DNA of 64,000 nt from Megamerina dolium (GCA_963854835.1 OY978530.1:10232372-10296371); one strand, 5' to 3'; shown: positions 45,861 to 57,404, counted from the first letter of the stretch. Notes: generated by a model not told the origin, from the letters alone. Numbers and translations: made by a program.

Positions 45861-45865
45861 GTACA

Positions 45866-48110
45866 TTCAGCATTCTTTTGTGAAGAATGTGACACATTTT
45901 TCTCTGCAAAGAGAAATTTTCAAACGCACATTAAACGAGTACATTTACAAAAAAAGAAAGAAGCCGATACTATATATTGCGATTTTTGTAAAAAGGATGT
46001 GATAACTCGTAATTGGAGTTATCACATACGTACCAATATTCACAAAAGGAATGCTTGTGAAATCGTTCATGGGAATATAAAAGTTTTTCAATCAGCTTTT
46101 AAAAATAGAATAAAGACCCTTCAAGTTAATAATGATGATGAAGGTGATTTAATCCCTGAAAAATTTATAGGGTAAATTTCTAATTCTATAGTTAGCGTTT
46201 TGAAAGAGTCTTTACTAAGTAATGACCCTTTCAAATATAATTTCGAATTGTTTGGAGAGTACGTTAAACCACCTCACTATATAGTTAAATCTTTCTAAAC
46301 AAACATACCCATACATACTATACACGAACCTGTAGAGCTCATTAAATGATCATGTTGAAAATATCAAAGCTCAAATGAGTGAATTCCAGGAACGTGATAG
46401 CGGGTGGGCCCTCCTTAAAATACTTAATTTGGAGGTTAATATAAATAAGCTCGACATGATAAAAGGAAGTAGTTTCATACCTCTTCCTAAAAAACTGATT
46501 GAGAAAAAAGCATGAGTCAATGTTGAAAATGATGACATGTATTGCTTTAAACGGCCTATTATTGCATCTTTTGTGGATTCACCTATCAATTCGAATCGTT
46601 GTTCGAATTATAATGTGAATATAAATGATGCAATAATATTTGTGAATGATCTAGAGTAAACTTTAGCGGTATGGAGTTTCCTCTAGACTATAATGATATC
46701 CACATTTTCGATGTCTGCGGCATATCTGTCTTTAGGATATAACGATGAAATTGGTGATGTTTTTGGTCCAATTTACTGGACAAAGGATTCATATAGAAAA
46801 TTTCATGTAAATCTTCTATTTATCCAAGATAGTTAGCTGATAATTTCCATTATGCATGGATTAAGAATGCGACTTTTCCGGTGAACGATAATTGGCACTA
46901 GAATTCCATTCATATTTGTAATGTATGTTTGCAACTTTTTTCAAACGATGAAAAATATAGTGAACATATATCTAAAGAATGTAATCTGGTAAGAATGTAT
47001 GGTTACCAGAATGCCTTTTGAGGATAATAAATTTCTCGAATTTAACGGCATACATCATCAGATAGATGTATATGCAGACTTTGAATGTGTATTGAAATCA
47101 TGTGATGAACAGGTTTCCGAAAAAGTAAGGAACATTCAAGATCATCTCGCTTGTGCATTTTCATATCAGATCGTATGCAATATTTTTTTATTGAGTAAAA
47201 TGCGAACATATGTGGGTATGGATTCACCCAAAATGTTTATTGAGATGTTAGTTGATGATCTAACAAAAATTTTTTATGATTGCATTAATGTTAACATTCC
47301 GATGAATCTTCAATCTAATGCGGAGCGAGATTTTCATTTTTCATCTCCTATATGCCATATTTGTGAGAAAAAATTTATTGCGAATGAAGAGCGTATAATG
47401 GGTCATTGCCATTTAACCGGGAAATATCGAGGTCCAGCACATAATGAATGTAATTTAAAACATAAAGTAAATATTAAAATATATAAAATTTTTAAAATAT
47501 AAATATCTCGATCCTTCAGATTTCCACATGGTTAGAGCAGTGTACCCTAATAATGGAGAAGTCGATCTAATTCGACGTAAGGGTGTATAACCTTACAACT
47601 ACAGGAAGGAAGAAGTTTTACATGAGAAAAGTCTTCCTCCAAGAGAAAAATTCTTCAATACTCTAACTGGTTCTTCGTGTTCTGAAAAGGAATATAATCA
47701 CCCTAAAAAATGTGGGTAACGTTTAGTTTTTCTTCCTTGAAAGATTACATGGAAATTTATTTGAAATGTGATCTGCTCCTATTAACCGATATATTTGAAA
47801 ATTTCAGGAAATGTAGGAATGTGTATAAGCTTGATCCGTGTCAATATTATACAGCTCCGGGTTTATCATGGGATGCAATGTTGAAGCATACCTCTATTTC
47901 ATTAGAGCTGTTCACTTCATATTCAATGCATAATTTTGTACAGAAGGGGATTCGTGGTGGGATTTGTCAAGTGAGTAAAAGACACTCGAAGGCAAACTAT
48001 AAATATATTAATGATTTTAGTCCATTGAAACCATCTGAATGTCTAGTATATTTAGACGCCAATAATCTATATGGCTGAGCAATGTCGCAGTATCAAAGAG
48101 GGTAGAATAA
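45866..48110 (+). pseudogene. Maverick/Polinton protein-primed DNA polymerase B (decayed)
   Basis: The plus strand shows, across several frames, an N-terminal C2H2 finger region (CEECDTFFSAKRNFQTHIKRVH and CDFCKKDVITRNW, 45880-46040). The exonuclease-type segment follows with IDVYADFECVLK (47062 onward, acidic DFE motif), then CHICEKKF and the HCHLTGKYRGPAHNECN block (47350-47460). The later part 47740-48080 has LKCDLLLLTDIFENFR, YYTAPGLSWDAMLK, GIRGGICQ and YLDANNLYG (polymerase Asp motif), where a Trp codon became TGA. Stops and shifts are numerous. No neighbouring Polinton capsid, ATPase or integrase is seen. Confidence 0.85.
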
Positions 48111-48664
48111 CAAGAGTAGACTGATAATTTCGCAGCACCACTTATCTGAAAAAAATATAGTTGCACACTTTATATATGAGTGACTGATTTTTCTGTGAGT
48201 AGACTGGGCTGCCATCATAGTTGTTCACTCTCTGAATTATCAATGAGATTATAGTGACAAAAAGAAATTGAGCACAAATTTCTCACAGAATATATTTCAA
48301 GAATTTTTCTTCCCTAAGAAACGAGAGCAAAGGCAACAACAAATACTCAGGCGTAAGTATATGAGTGTGTGAACCAATGCGACTGAAATCGACGAAAGAC
48401 AAACAATTTGATGTGTTGAAGTGTCTTCCTCTTGATTTTGGTGGCGCGTTGGATGGCATGAAATGACAAAATATTCAAAAAATTTAATCGCAAGTGCTGT
48501 GTTGCCGATTGCGTGCAATTATGAATGAAAAATAAAGTATTTTGCTGAGCATGCGTACATATACTATTTACATAGACAAATAGAAAGAAACGAAATTGAG
48601 AGAGTTTGCAAACGGTGGTTGACATGCGTGTGAAGTTTTTCTCAATTTGATTTTGTATTGCAAA
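48111..48664. other. Unassigned AT-rich DNA
   Basis: No gene recognised between the polymerase remnant and the first Tc1 copy. Confidence 0.5.
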
Positions 48665-48666
48665 TA

Positions 48667-50316
48667 CAGTGGCTCACAGCTTATTTCGTACAGTGTATAT
48701 ATTTTTATGTACATGGCTGTAACATCGAAACTAAAAAACTTATCGATAAGTTTTGAATGTAGATGTCTGTGTATGTGTTTAGTAAACCTAATAAGAAAAC
48801 GGGGAACCCCAAAAATTTTTCTTTTTGTTATGCAAGAGAGAAAAACTATTGATCAGCTGATTTTCAGCTCACATCTTTTTTCGTACACAAACTTCAATGT
48901 AGGTAAGTTTCATTCTGCCGCGCAGTTACAAAGTTTTTTTGAATTGTATGAGTTTTTGGACCTTTTTAACTATTATAACAATTTTTATTATTATTATTTT
49001 AAATAGTTAAAGTGCTGTAAATTAAACATTTAGCGTTATGGGTCGTCGTACAACGATGGAACAGCGTAAACTGGTAATTAACCATTTTAGGAAAGGTCAG
49101 AGTGTGCGAAAAATTGCTGAAATGACAAATTTAAGTGCCTCAACTGTCCAATACATCATTCAACGCTTCGTTCGCGAAAATCGGTTGGAGAACAAGGGCA
49201 GAGAAGCACCTAATAAGATTTTCAACGCTTCAGACGAGCGTTATATTGTACGAAAAATTAAGAAAAATCCAAAGTTATCCGCTCCGAAGTTGGCTGCAGA
49301 GGTTCAGCGTGAAATAGGAAAATCATCCAGTGCTGAAACTGTCCGACGTGTGCTGCGCAATCATGACTTGAACGGTCGAGTAGCCCGAAAGAAACCATTC
49401 ATTTCGAAAATGAATATACAACGCCGACTTGACTTCGCCAAAGAGCATATTATTAATACTCCTGCGTTCTGGAATACCGTTATTTTCGCGGATGAGTCTA
49501 AGTTTAATATTTTTGGCTCGGACGGAATGTCATATGTTTGGCGTAAAGCGAATACCGAGCTAAACAAGGAGAACCTTAAGCCCACAGTGAAGCATGGTGG
49601 CGGTAGCGTGATGGTTTGGGCCTGTATGTCAGCAGCCGGAGTAGGTGAATTGGTTTTTATTGAGGAAACAATGGACAAAATGAAGTACCTCGAGATTCTG
49701 AAAAACAATTTACTTCAAAGTGCAGACAAACTGGGTTTGCGGGAAGAATTTCGGTACTACCAAGATAATGACCCAAAACATAAATCTGGGATTGTGCAAT
49801 CTTGGCTTATTTGAACTGCCCACACTTGATGTCTCCACCACCACAGTCACCTGACATGAATGTGATTGAAAATCTTTGGTCTATTTTGGACAATAAAATA
49901 AGAACACACAAGATTTCTAATAAGCAAGACCTAAAGAAGGTACTGATGGAAGAATGGAAAAAAATCACACCAGACATCACTCAAAAATTGGTGGATTCAA
50001 TGCCAAATAGACTCCAGGCTGTCATTAACGCTAAGGGATGTCAACTAAATATTAAAATCAACTTACTTTGTTTTTAGTTTGAACTTAAAGAGGGTGTACG
50101 AAATAAGCTGTGACATGAATTTTCCTATTTTTTTCTTATTTTATTTTTTTATAGTGTCAAACACTAAAATTTTGAAAAAGTAAATTTTGGAAAATAAAAA
50201 ACAAACCTTCCTTTCTAAAATGGCATTTATATTTTGTTCAAATTTTTGCTATATTAGGAATTACGACTGCAGCAATTTTTAAACTGTCACTGTACGAAAT
50301 AAGCTGGGAGCCACTG
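48667..50316 (+). mobile_element. Tc1-like element family A, copy 1 (1650 bp)
   Basis: TA on both sides (48665-48666, 50317-50318). The 29 bp terminal inverted repeats start CAGTGGCTC and contain AGCTTATTTCGTACAGTG, with one mismatch between ends. An inner binding-site-like repeat at each end gives the IR/DR layout. Confidence 0.95.
49038..50077 (+). pseudogene. Tc1 transposase, copy 1 (1-base deletion)
   Basis: Identical to the intact copy at 54410 almost throughout. One G is missing at about 49813, turning a Trp codon into a stop/frameshift between the second Asp and the Glu of the DD34E triad. The remaining 49802-50077 continues in another frame (VIENLWSILD). Confidence 0.93.
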
Positions 50317-50318
50317 TA

Positions 50319-50950
50319 TGTATGCACGTATGTACATATATGTATAGAATGAAAATTGATTGTACATGCGTACTTTTACTTTTCATATAATGATATTTAT
50401 TATGATACATATATTTTTTGTAAATAATTTCATTTCTAATTTTTTTTTTTAATAAGATGTTTTGGATAAATTAAATGAAATACATAAATTCGAGTACAAA
50501 ATTTTTCTCCTGCACATTTTTATGCCATCTAAGGTTATATGTATAGTACAAATAAAGATTGAGCAGACGACAATAGGAAAAACTATTTAAAATTGTTTAG
50601 CATTATGGGCTTGATAATTTCCTGTGATCTCTCTATAGGGATGTAAGTATATGAAAATATCAAATGAACATCACCCAGAATGTTATTACAAAATAGTCAA
50701 AGATATACAGAGAGGGAGAGAGATGTGATAATATGCCAATTTGTGGTTCATGTATCAAAATTATCAACAATTTGCAACTATATTTTATCATTTAAATTCC
50801 TTCTTTTTTTTTCTACAGGAAAGATGAAATTCGTTGAGGCAACCGCAGCTGCAGCAAATTTTATTAAGATAATATTTATTAAAATTTTTTTGATAGTTTT
50901 TAATTGTAAATATAAAACATTTTAAATATAAAATTGTAAATATATAACAA
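50319..50950. other. Unassigned AT-rich DNA
   Basis: AT-rich spacer with no coding frame I can name. The 81-residue frame at 50680-50925 is low complexity and not convincing. Confidence 0.5.
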
Positions 50951-51038
50951 AAGTATAGGGCTAGAATTCGACATCTGTCAAACTGAGTTGTTAAAACAAT
51001 TTCTTTCTTTTTCAGTTAAATGTCTGACATTTGCGAAA

Positions 51039-52491
51039 ATGGATCGCTTAACTATCGCACAACGCATTAAAATTGTAAAAAAAAAAAAAAAATATGTGGC
51101 ACTTAAAGCCCCAAAGGGCTCATTGGCCGAGCTTCTCTTCCATTACTGTTTTGCGTCTTAAATTTGGACAGTATTAGAATGGACCTACTTATTTTAGCCG
51201 GTTCCGAACGGCAGAACACTTGTGACATCACTTTTTCTGAGCTTTGTCACAGAGTTCTTTTTAGAAGCTTTTTCATGGCAAGTTGTTACTGTCGGAAGAA
51301 TTGCCAATTGCTTGCCGACAGGTGGGTACCATTCGAAAGAAAAATCTTTTCGATATTAAATTTGTTATGCATCAGCCGGGTATTGAACCACGACCTACAG
51401 ATCAGAAGGCGAACACACTAACCACTGAGCTACGACACCCACTAAATTGTAAAAACCTACTACAAAAATGGTGATTCTGCCACAGCCACATATCGTGCTT
51501 TACGAGGAGATTATGGTTTACATAATCGTCCAACTACGCAAGCAATTGGCAAAATTGTGAAGAAATATGAAGAGACTGTATCGGTTACAGATATTGTAAG
51601 GCCTGTGGATCATCGTTTCGCTCATACCACCGAAAACATCGCTGCTGTAAGTGAAAGTGTTGCCGAAGACCCGAATGTGTCGATTCCTCGTCGTTCTCAG
51701 GAATTAGGACTGTCTTACGGCACATTATGGCGTATTTTGCATTTGGATCTACACTTACATCCATATGAAATCCAGCTCACACAACAACTGAAGCCAGCTG
51801 ACCATTCACAACGTCGCAGATACGTCGAATGGGTGCTTGAACAACAGGCGGTGGACGGCGATTTTTCGAACAAAATTTTCTTCAGCGACGAAGCACATTT
51901 CTCACTCGGTGGGTATGTTAACAAACAAAATTGTCATATTTGGGGTTCTGAGAATCCTCAAGTAATTGAAGAGAGGCCACTACATCCACAAAAAGTCACT
52001 GCTTGGTGCGCTCTTTGGTCCGGAGGTGTGATTGGACCTTACTTCTTCGAAAACGACGATGGAACGACTGTCACCGTTAATTCGGAGCGTTATGGTCATA
52101 TGATAACCGACTTTTTTTGCCTGCTATTGAAGAATACGACTTAGAGAATATGTGGTTTCAACAAGACGGTGCCACATGCCACACAACTCGAGCGAATATG
52201 GCTTTATTGCAAGAGAAATTTTCTGGCCGCGTAATATCTCGTCGTGGCGATATCAAGTGGCCACCAAGATCATGCGATTTGACACCGCTTGACTTTTGGG
52301 GCTACGCGAAAGACCGTGTTCATGCAGATAAACCTTTAACTCTTGAGCACCTAAAAACCAACATTCGTCACGTTATGGCTGAGATACCGCCCAATATGTG
52401 TCAAAAAGTGGTCGAAAATTACCTCAAAAGAATCGATGCTTGCAACAATTCGCGTGGTGGTCATTTAAATGATGTAGTATTTCACATATAA
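51039..52491 (+). pseudogene. mariner-like transposase (SINE-interrupted, frameshift)
   Basis: ATG 51039 gives MDRLTIAQRIKIVK, then the SINE (51081-51443 with tail) intervenes. The frame resumes with TYYKNGDSATATYRAL, a helix-turn-helix region. The catalytic part shows KIFFSDEAHFSL (first Asp) and, after a 1-base slip in a T run at about 52113-52120, MWFQQDGATCH (second Asp) and PPRSCDLTPLDF (third Asp). By my count 36 residues lie between the second and third Asp. The usual aromatic-rich stretch after LDF looks shortened. It ends at 52491. Confidence 0.85.
51093..51441 (-). mobile_element. tRNA-derived SINE, copy 3
   Basis: Full-length, minus strand, with AAATTGTAAAA duplicated at 51070-51080 and 51444-51454. 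On its own strand the copy ends GCCACATA followed by a T run, so the 3' tail is poly(T)-like, not poly(A). It interrupts the mariner-like transposase. Confidence 0.93.
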
Positions 52492-52732
52492 CGTCAATGT
52501 TCAAACTTTATAATAAAAAAGAAATATCATGATAAAAAATATTTTATATGTGTTTTATTTACATTTACTTTTGAAACCGCAAAATGGATAACCCTTTATC
52601 ATATATTTTTTATTTTTCATTTTTTAAGTAAAATTAAAGTTAAGTAATTTCTTATAAAATTAAAATTAATAAAGTAAAGAAAAGCAAAATAGTTTTGCCA
52701 CAGTAGTAAAGCGTGACGTCGTCGTAATGAAA

Positions 52733-52766
52733 GAGCCCTTCGGGGCTTTAAGTGCCACATATAAAT
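52733..52766 (+). mobile_element. SINE 3' end fragment, copy 4
   Basis: AGCCCTTCGGGGCTTTAAGTGCCACATA matches the last 28 bp of the SINE body with small changes. No tRNA head is present. Confidence 0.65.
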
Positions 52767-52799
52767 AACTAAATGAAAGTTTCAGTAACGTTCGATACA

Positions 52800-53940
52800 G
52801 GACCAGTAATTGCAATCACTATTGCTCTAATCCATTTAGGAATCCATCTGAATAATTCCTGATAAAAACTTTAACACCAACATTAAATTTTATTGTTAAA
52901 TTTTCTTCAAAATATTGTGGATGCTCTTTAGACATATTATTTAGATGCAGTATATCTAAAGCAGTTGTTAAATTTCTTCCTATCAAGCATTAACATATCC
53001 TTCTTCAAACGAATGTTACACATGCCTTTGTATAACAAAACAGCATGCATTCTTCTTGACCATTACCATATGGATTGTATGTATCATGGCGAACACCATT
53101 TTATTAGAAAACTATTTCAATTATTTCAACTGAAATAAATGGTGTACCATTATCGGAAATCAGATCTGGAATTCCAAATGCAGCAAGAACACGACATTAA
53201 ACTTAAATAGTTTCCTGTGACGATTGACTAGATACCACTGCTACTTCGGTCCATTTCGAATAAGAGTCTACTACAATTAATAAAATTTTTCCTTTAAATG
53301 GACCAGCAAAATCCATATGAAGCTTTGATCAAGGAATTTTTGACTTTTTTGCAGACTGGAGCCTTTCCTGGATCTTTTCAATTTCGTTAACATCTCAAAA
53401 AACCTTTAGTACACAGTTCAATATAATTATATAAAATCAGCAAGCAAATATAACTACGATCACAATCTTTCTTTGTTAAAATTCCCTGATGATTTGCATG
53501 AAGCCATTTCATAACATCTGAACGAAACTCTCAAGGAATAACAACTCTACAACCCCGTAGTAAACATTTTGTGTCGATAATTCACTCTTCTTACTGCTAA
53601 ACTATGCTAAATCATCACATAAACCCTTCCTGGTCATACATGCAAAACAAGGCAATGTACTCGGCTAATAATTGGATCCTTTTCGAAGCATTTTTTATTT
53701 TCTCAGGCCTAATTGATGGATTATTGAAACCCTCAAGCAATACAATTTCTCCATTGGGCGTTCAACTTCATTAGATGACAGTAACCGAACTAAACGAAGT
53801 CGTTAGAGCTCACCCATTTAAGGTATGCTCATTGGCGATCGGATCCCCTGTTAACTCGAGCGTAGCAATTAAAGTGGATGCTGTTGTGTTAAACAATCTC
53901 ACCGGAAAATTGCCTTCTTGTGCTATATCTAAGCGATCCC
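52800..53940 (-). pseudogene. Ty3/gypsy pol remnant (integrase and upstream), decayed
   Basis: The minus strand around 53340-53140 reads MDFAGPFKGKILLIVVDSYS and KWTEVAVVSS, then an AAFGIPDLISDNGTPF block: the integrase core with its first two acidic residues. Upstream (53400-53760) scattered matches to the gypsy RNase H/integrase N-domain appear (DPIISRVHCLVLHV). It is broken by many stops and therefore easily missed. It differs from the other gypsy elements here and resembles the group often annotated as K02A2.6-like. Confidence 0.65.
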
Positions 53941-54037
53941 CGTAGATATGCTATTAGGTGGTGACATCTACCCAATCTCCTGACTTGATTGCCCAAACAG
54001 TTTATAGTTGGATAGACATATATATATCGTATATATA

Positions 54038-54259
54038 CAGTGGCTCACAGCTTATTTCGTACAGTGTATATATTTTTATGTACATGGCTGTAACATCGAA
54101 ACTAAAAAACTTATCAATAAGTTTTGAATGTAGATGTCTATGTATGTGTTTAGTAAACCTAATAAGAAAACGGGGAACCCCAAAAATTGTTCTTTTTGTC
54201 ATGCAAGAGAGAAAAACTATTGATCAGCTGATTTTCAGCTCACATCTTATTTCGTACAC
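54038..54259 (+). promoter_or_regulatory. Left IR/DR transposase-binding region, copy 2
   Basis: An outer site (CACAGCTTATTTCGTACAG, 54046-54064) and an inner site (CACATCTTATTTCGTACAC, 54241-54259) repeat in the same direction about 195 bp apart. The right end mirrors this (inner 55466-55485, outer 55661-55680). Such doubled sites are bound by the transposase N-domain in IR/DR-type Tc1 elements. Confidence 0.8.
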
Positions 54260-54409
54260 AAACTTCAATTTAAGTAAGTTTCATTCTGCCGCGCAGTTAC
54301 AAAGTTTTTTTTGAATTGTATGAGTTTTTGGACCTTTTTAACTATTATAACAATTTTTATTATTATTATTTTAAATAGTTAAAGTGCTGTAAATTAAACA
54401 TTTAGCGTT

Positions 54410-55450
54410 ATGGGTCGTCGTACAACGATGGAACAGCGTAAACTGGTAATTAACCATTTTAGGAAAGGTCAGAGTGTGCGAAAAATTGCTGAAATGACAA
54501 ATTTAAGTGCCTCAACTGTCCAATACATCATTCAACGCTTCGTTCGCGAAAATCGGTTGGAGAACAAGGGCAGAGAAGCACCTAATAAGATTTTCAACGC
54601 TTCAGACGAGCGTTATATTGTACGAAAAATTAAGAAAAATCCAAAGTTATCCGCTCCGAAGTTGGCTGCAGAGGTTCAGCGTGAAATAGGAAAATCATCC
54701 AGTGCTGAAACTGTCCGACGTGTGCTGCGCAATCATGACTTGAACGGTCGAGTAGCCCGAAAGAAACCATTCATTTCGAAAATGAATATACAACGCCGAC
54801 TTGACTTCGCCAAAGAGCATATTATTAATACTCCTGCGTTCTGGAATACCGTTATTTTCGCGGATGAGTCTAAGTTTAATATTTTTGGCTCGGACGGAAT
54901 GTCATATGTTTGGCGTAAAGCGAATACCGAGCTAAACAAGGAGAACCTTAAGCCCACAGTGAAGCATGGTGGCGGTAGCGTGATGGTTTGGGCCTGTATG
55001 TCAGCAGCCGGAGTAGGTGAATTGGTTTTTATTGAGGAAACAATGGACAAAATGAAGTACCTCGAGATTCTGAAAAACAATTTACTTCAAAGTGCAGACA
55101 AACTGGGTTTGCGGGAAGAATTTCGGTACTACCAAGATAATGACCCAAAACATAAATCTGGGATTGTGCAATCTTGGCTTATTTGGAACTGCCCACACTT
55201 GATGTCTCCACCACCACAGTCACCTGACATGAATGTGATTGAAAATCTTTGGTCTATTTTGGACAATAAAATAAGAACACACAAGATTTCTAATAAGCAA
55301 GACCTAAAGAAGGTACTGATGGAAGAATGGAAAAAAATCACACCAGACATCACTCAAAAATTGGTGGATTCAATGCCAAATAGACTCCAGGCTGTCATTA
55401 ACGCTAAGGGATGTCAACTAAATATTAAAATCAACTTACTTTGTTTTTAG
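54410..55450 (+). CDS. Tc1-family DD34E transposase, intact (346 aa)
   Basis: Cuts and pastes its own element at TA dinucleotides in the nucleus. ATG 54410 gives MGRRTTMEQRKLVINHFRKG. The N-terminal half has two helix-turn-helix DNA-binding parts (about residues 10-55 and 70-115) joined by a basic linker (ENKGREAPNK). The catalytic domain has VIFADESKFNIFG (first Asp), the GGGSVMVWACMSA box, YYQDNDPKHKS (second Asp) and SPDMNVIENLW (Glu). I count 34 residues between the second Asp and Glu, hence DD34E. The length of 346 aa is normal for Tc1, and no lesion is seen. Stop at 55448-55450. Confidence 0.96.
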   Translation: MGRRTTMEQRKLVINHFRKGQSVRKIAEMTNLSASTVQYIIQRFVRENRLENKGREAPNKIFNASDERYIVRKIKKNPKLSAPKLAAEVQREIGKSSSAETVRRVLRNHDLNGRVARKKPFISKMNIQRRLDFAKEHIINTPAFWNTVIFADESKFNIFGSDGMSYVWRKANTELNKENLKPTVKHGGGSVMVWACMSAAGVGELVFIEETMDKMKYLEILKNNLLQSADKLGLREEFRYYQDNDPKHKSGIVQSWLIWNCPHLMSPPPQSPDMNVIENLWSILDNKIRTHKISNKQDLKKVLMEEWKKITPDITQKLVDSMPNRLQAVINAKGCQLNIKINLLCF

Positions 55451-55693
55451 TTTGAACTTAAAGAGACTGTACGAAATAAGCTGTGACATGAATTTTCCTA
55501 TTTTTTTCTTATTTTATTTTTTTATAGTGTCAAACACTAAAATTTTGAAAAAGTAAATTTTGGAAAATAAAAAACAAACCTTCCTTTCTAAAATGGCATT
55601 TATATTTTGTTCAAATTTTTGCTATATTAGGAATTACGACTGCAGCAATTTTTAAACTGTCACTGTACGAAATAAGCTGGGAGCCACTGTATA

Positions 55694-57335
55694 CAGTGGC
55701 TCACAGCTTATTTCGTACAGTGTATATATTTTTATGTACATGGCTGTAACATCGAAACTAAAAAACTTATCGATAAGTTTTGAATGTAGATGTCTGTGTA
55801 TGTGTTTAGTAAACCTAATAAGAAAACGGGGAACCCCAAAAATTTTTCTTTTTGTTATGCAAGAGAGAAAAACTATTGATCAGCTGATTTTCAGCTCACA
55901 TCTTATTTCGTACACAAACTTCAATGTAAGTAAGTTTCATTCTGCCGCGCAGTTACAAAGTTTTTTTGAATTGTATGAGTTTTTGGACCTTTTTAACTAT
56001 TATAACAATTTTTATTATTATTATTTTAAATAGTTAAAGTGCTGTAAATTAAACATTTAGCTTTATGGGTCGTCGTACAACGATGGAACAGCGTAAACTG
56101 GTAATTAACCAAGGTCAGAGTGTGCGAAAAATTGCTGAAATGACAAATTTAAGTGCCTCAACTGTCCAATACATCATTCAACGCTTCGTTCGGGAAAATC
56201 GGTTGGAGAACAAGGGCAGAGAAGCACCTAATAAGATTTTCAACGCATCAGACGAGCGTTATATTGTACGAAAAATTAAGAAAAATCCAAAGTTATCCGC
56301 TCCGAAGTTGGCTGCAGAGGTTCAGCGTGAAATAGGAAAATCATCCAGTGCTGAAACTGTCCGACGTGTGCTGCGCAATCATGACTTGAACGGTCGAGTA
56401 GCCCGAAAGAAACCATTCATTTCGAAAATGAATATACAACGCCGACTTGACTTCGCCAAAGAGCATATTATTAATACTCCTGCGTTCTGGAATACCGTTA
56501 TTTTCGCGGATGAGTCTAAGTTTAATATTTTTGGCTCGGACGGAATGTCATATGTTTGGCGTAAAGCTAATACCGAGCTAAACAAGGAGAACCTTAAGCC
56601 CACAGTGAAGCATGGTGGCGGTAGCGTGATGGTTTGGGCCTGTATGTCAGCAGCCGGAGTAGGTGAATTGGTTTTTATTGAGGGAACAATGGACAAAATG
56701 AAGTACCTCGAGATTCTGAAAAACAATTTACTTCAAAGTGCAGACAAACTGGGTTTGCGGGAAGAATTTCGGTACTACCAAGATAATGACCCAAAACATA
56801 AATCTGGGATTGTGCAATCTTGGCTTATTTGAACTGCTCACACTTGATGTCTCCACCACCACAGTCACCTGACATGAATGTGATTGAAAATCTTTAGTCT
56901 ATTTTGGACAATAAAATAAGAACACACAAGATTTCTAATAAGCAAGACCTAAAGAAGGTACTGATGGAGGAATGGAAAAAAATCACACCAGACATCACTC
57001 AAAAATTGGTGGATTCAATGCCAAGTAGACTCCAGGCTGTCATTAACGCTAAGGGATGTCATACTAAATATTAAAATCAACTTACTTTGTTTTTAGTTTG
57101 AACTTAAAGAGACTGTACGAAATAAGATGTGACATGAATTTTCCTATTTTTTTCTTATTTTATTTTTTTATAGTGTCAAACACTAAAATTTTGAAAAAGT
57201 AAATTTTGGAAAATAAAAAACAAACTTTCCTTTCAAAAATGGCATTTATATTTTGTTCAAATTTTTGCTATATTAGGAATTACGACTGCAGCAATTTTTA
57301 AACTGTCACTGTACGAAATAAGCTGGGAGCCACTG
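55694..57335 (+). mobile_element. Tc1-like element family A, copy 3 (1642 bp)
   Basis: Head-to-tail with copy 2, separated only by TATA (55690-55693). Ends identical to copy 2. Its right side enters a TA microsatellite. Confidence 0.96.
56065..57097 (+). pseudogene. Tc1 transposase, copy 3 (multiple lesions)
   Basis: Lesions relative to the intact copy are: a 9-base in-frame deletion near residue 17 (HFRK region reduced); the same missing G as copy 1 at about 56830; a TGG-to-TAG change at about 56896; and a two-base insertion near 57062. The shared missing G suggests copies 1 and 3 descend from one defective ancestor. Confidence 0.92.
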
Positions 57336-57339
57336 TATA

Positions 57340-57401
<62 letters not shown>
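57336..57401. repeat. TA microsatellite, left of Tc1 family B
   Basis: About 64 bp of TA repeats with one TG. It continues at 58915-59110 across the family B insertion. Confidence 0.95.

Positions 57402-57404
<3 letters not shown>

Larger units (their letters stand above)
50955..52560 (+). mobile_element. mariner-like DNA transposon interrupted by SINE
   Basis: A transposase gene of the mariner/Tc1 superfamily with a SINE in its first exon region. I could not find convincing terminal inverted repeats, so the ends are approximate. Confidence 0.65.
54038..55689 (+). mobile_element. Tc1-like element family A, copy 2 (intact, 1652 bp)
   Basis: Terminal inverted repeats lie at 54038-54066 and 55661-55689, with inner repeats at 54241-54259 (CACATCTTATTTCGTACAC) and 55466-55485. 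TA flanks lie at both ends, and the right flank is shared with a TATA spacer to copy 3. It carries an uninterrupted transposase. Confidence 0.96.

Noticed and set aside
50955..52560. Terminal inverted repeats of the mariner-like element
   Set aside because: I compared both sides by eye and found no convincing pair, so no ends are claimed.
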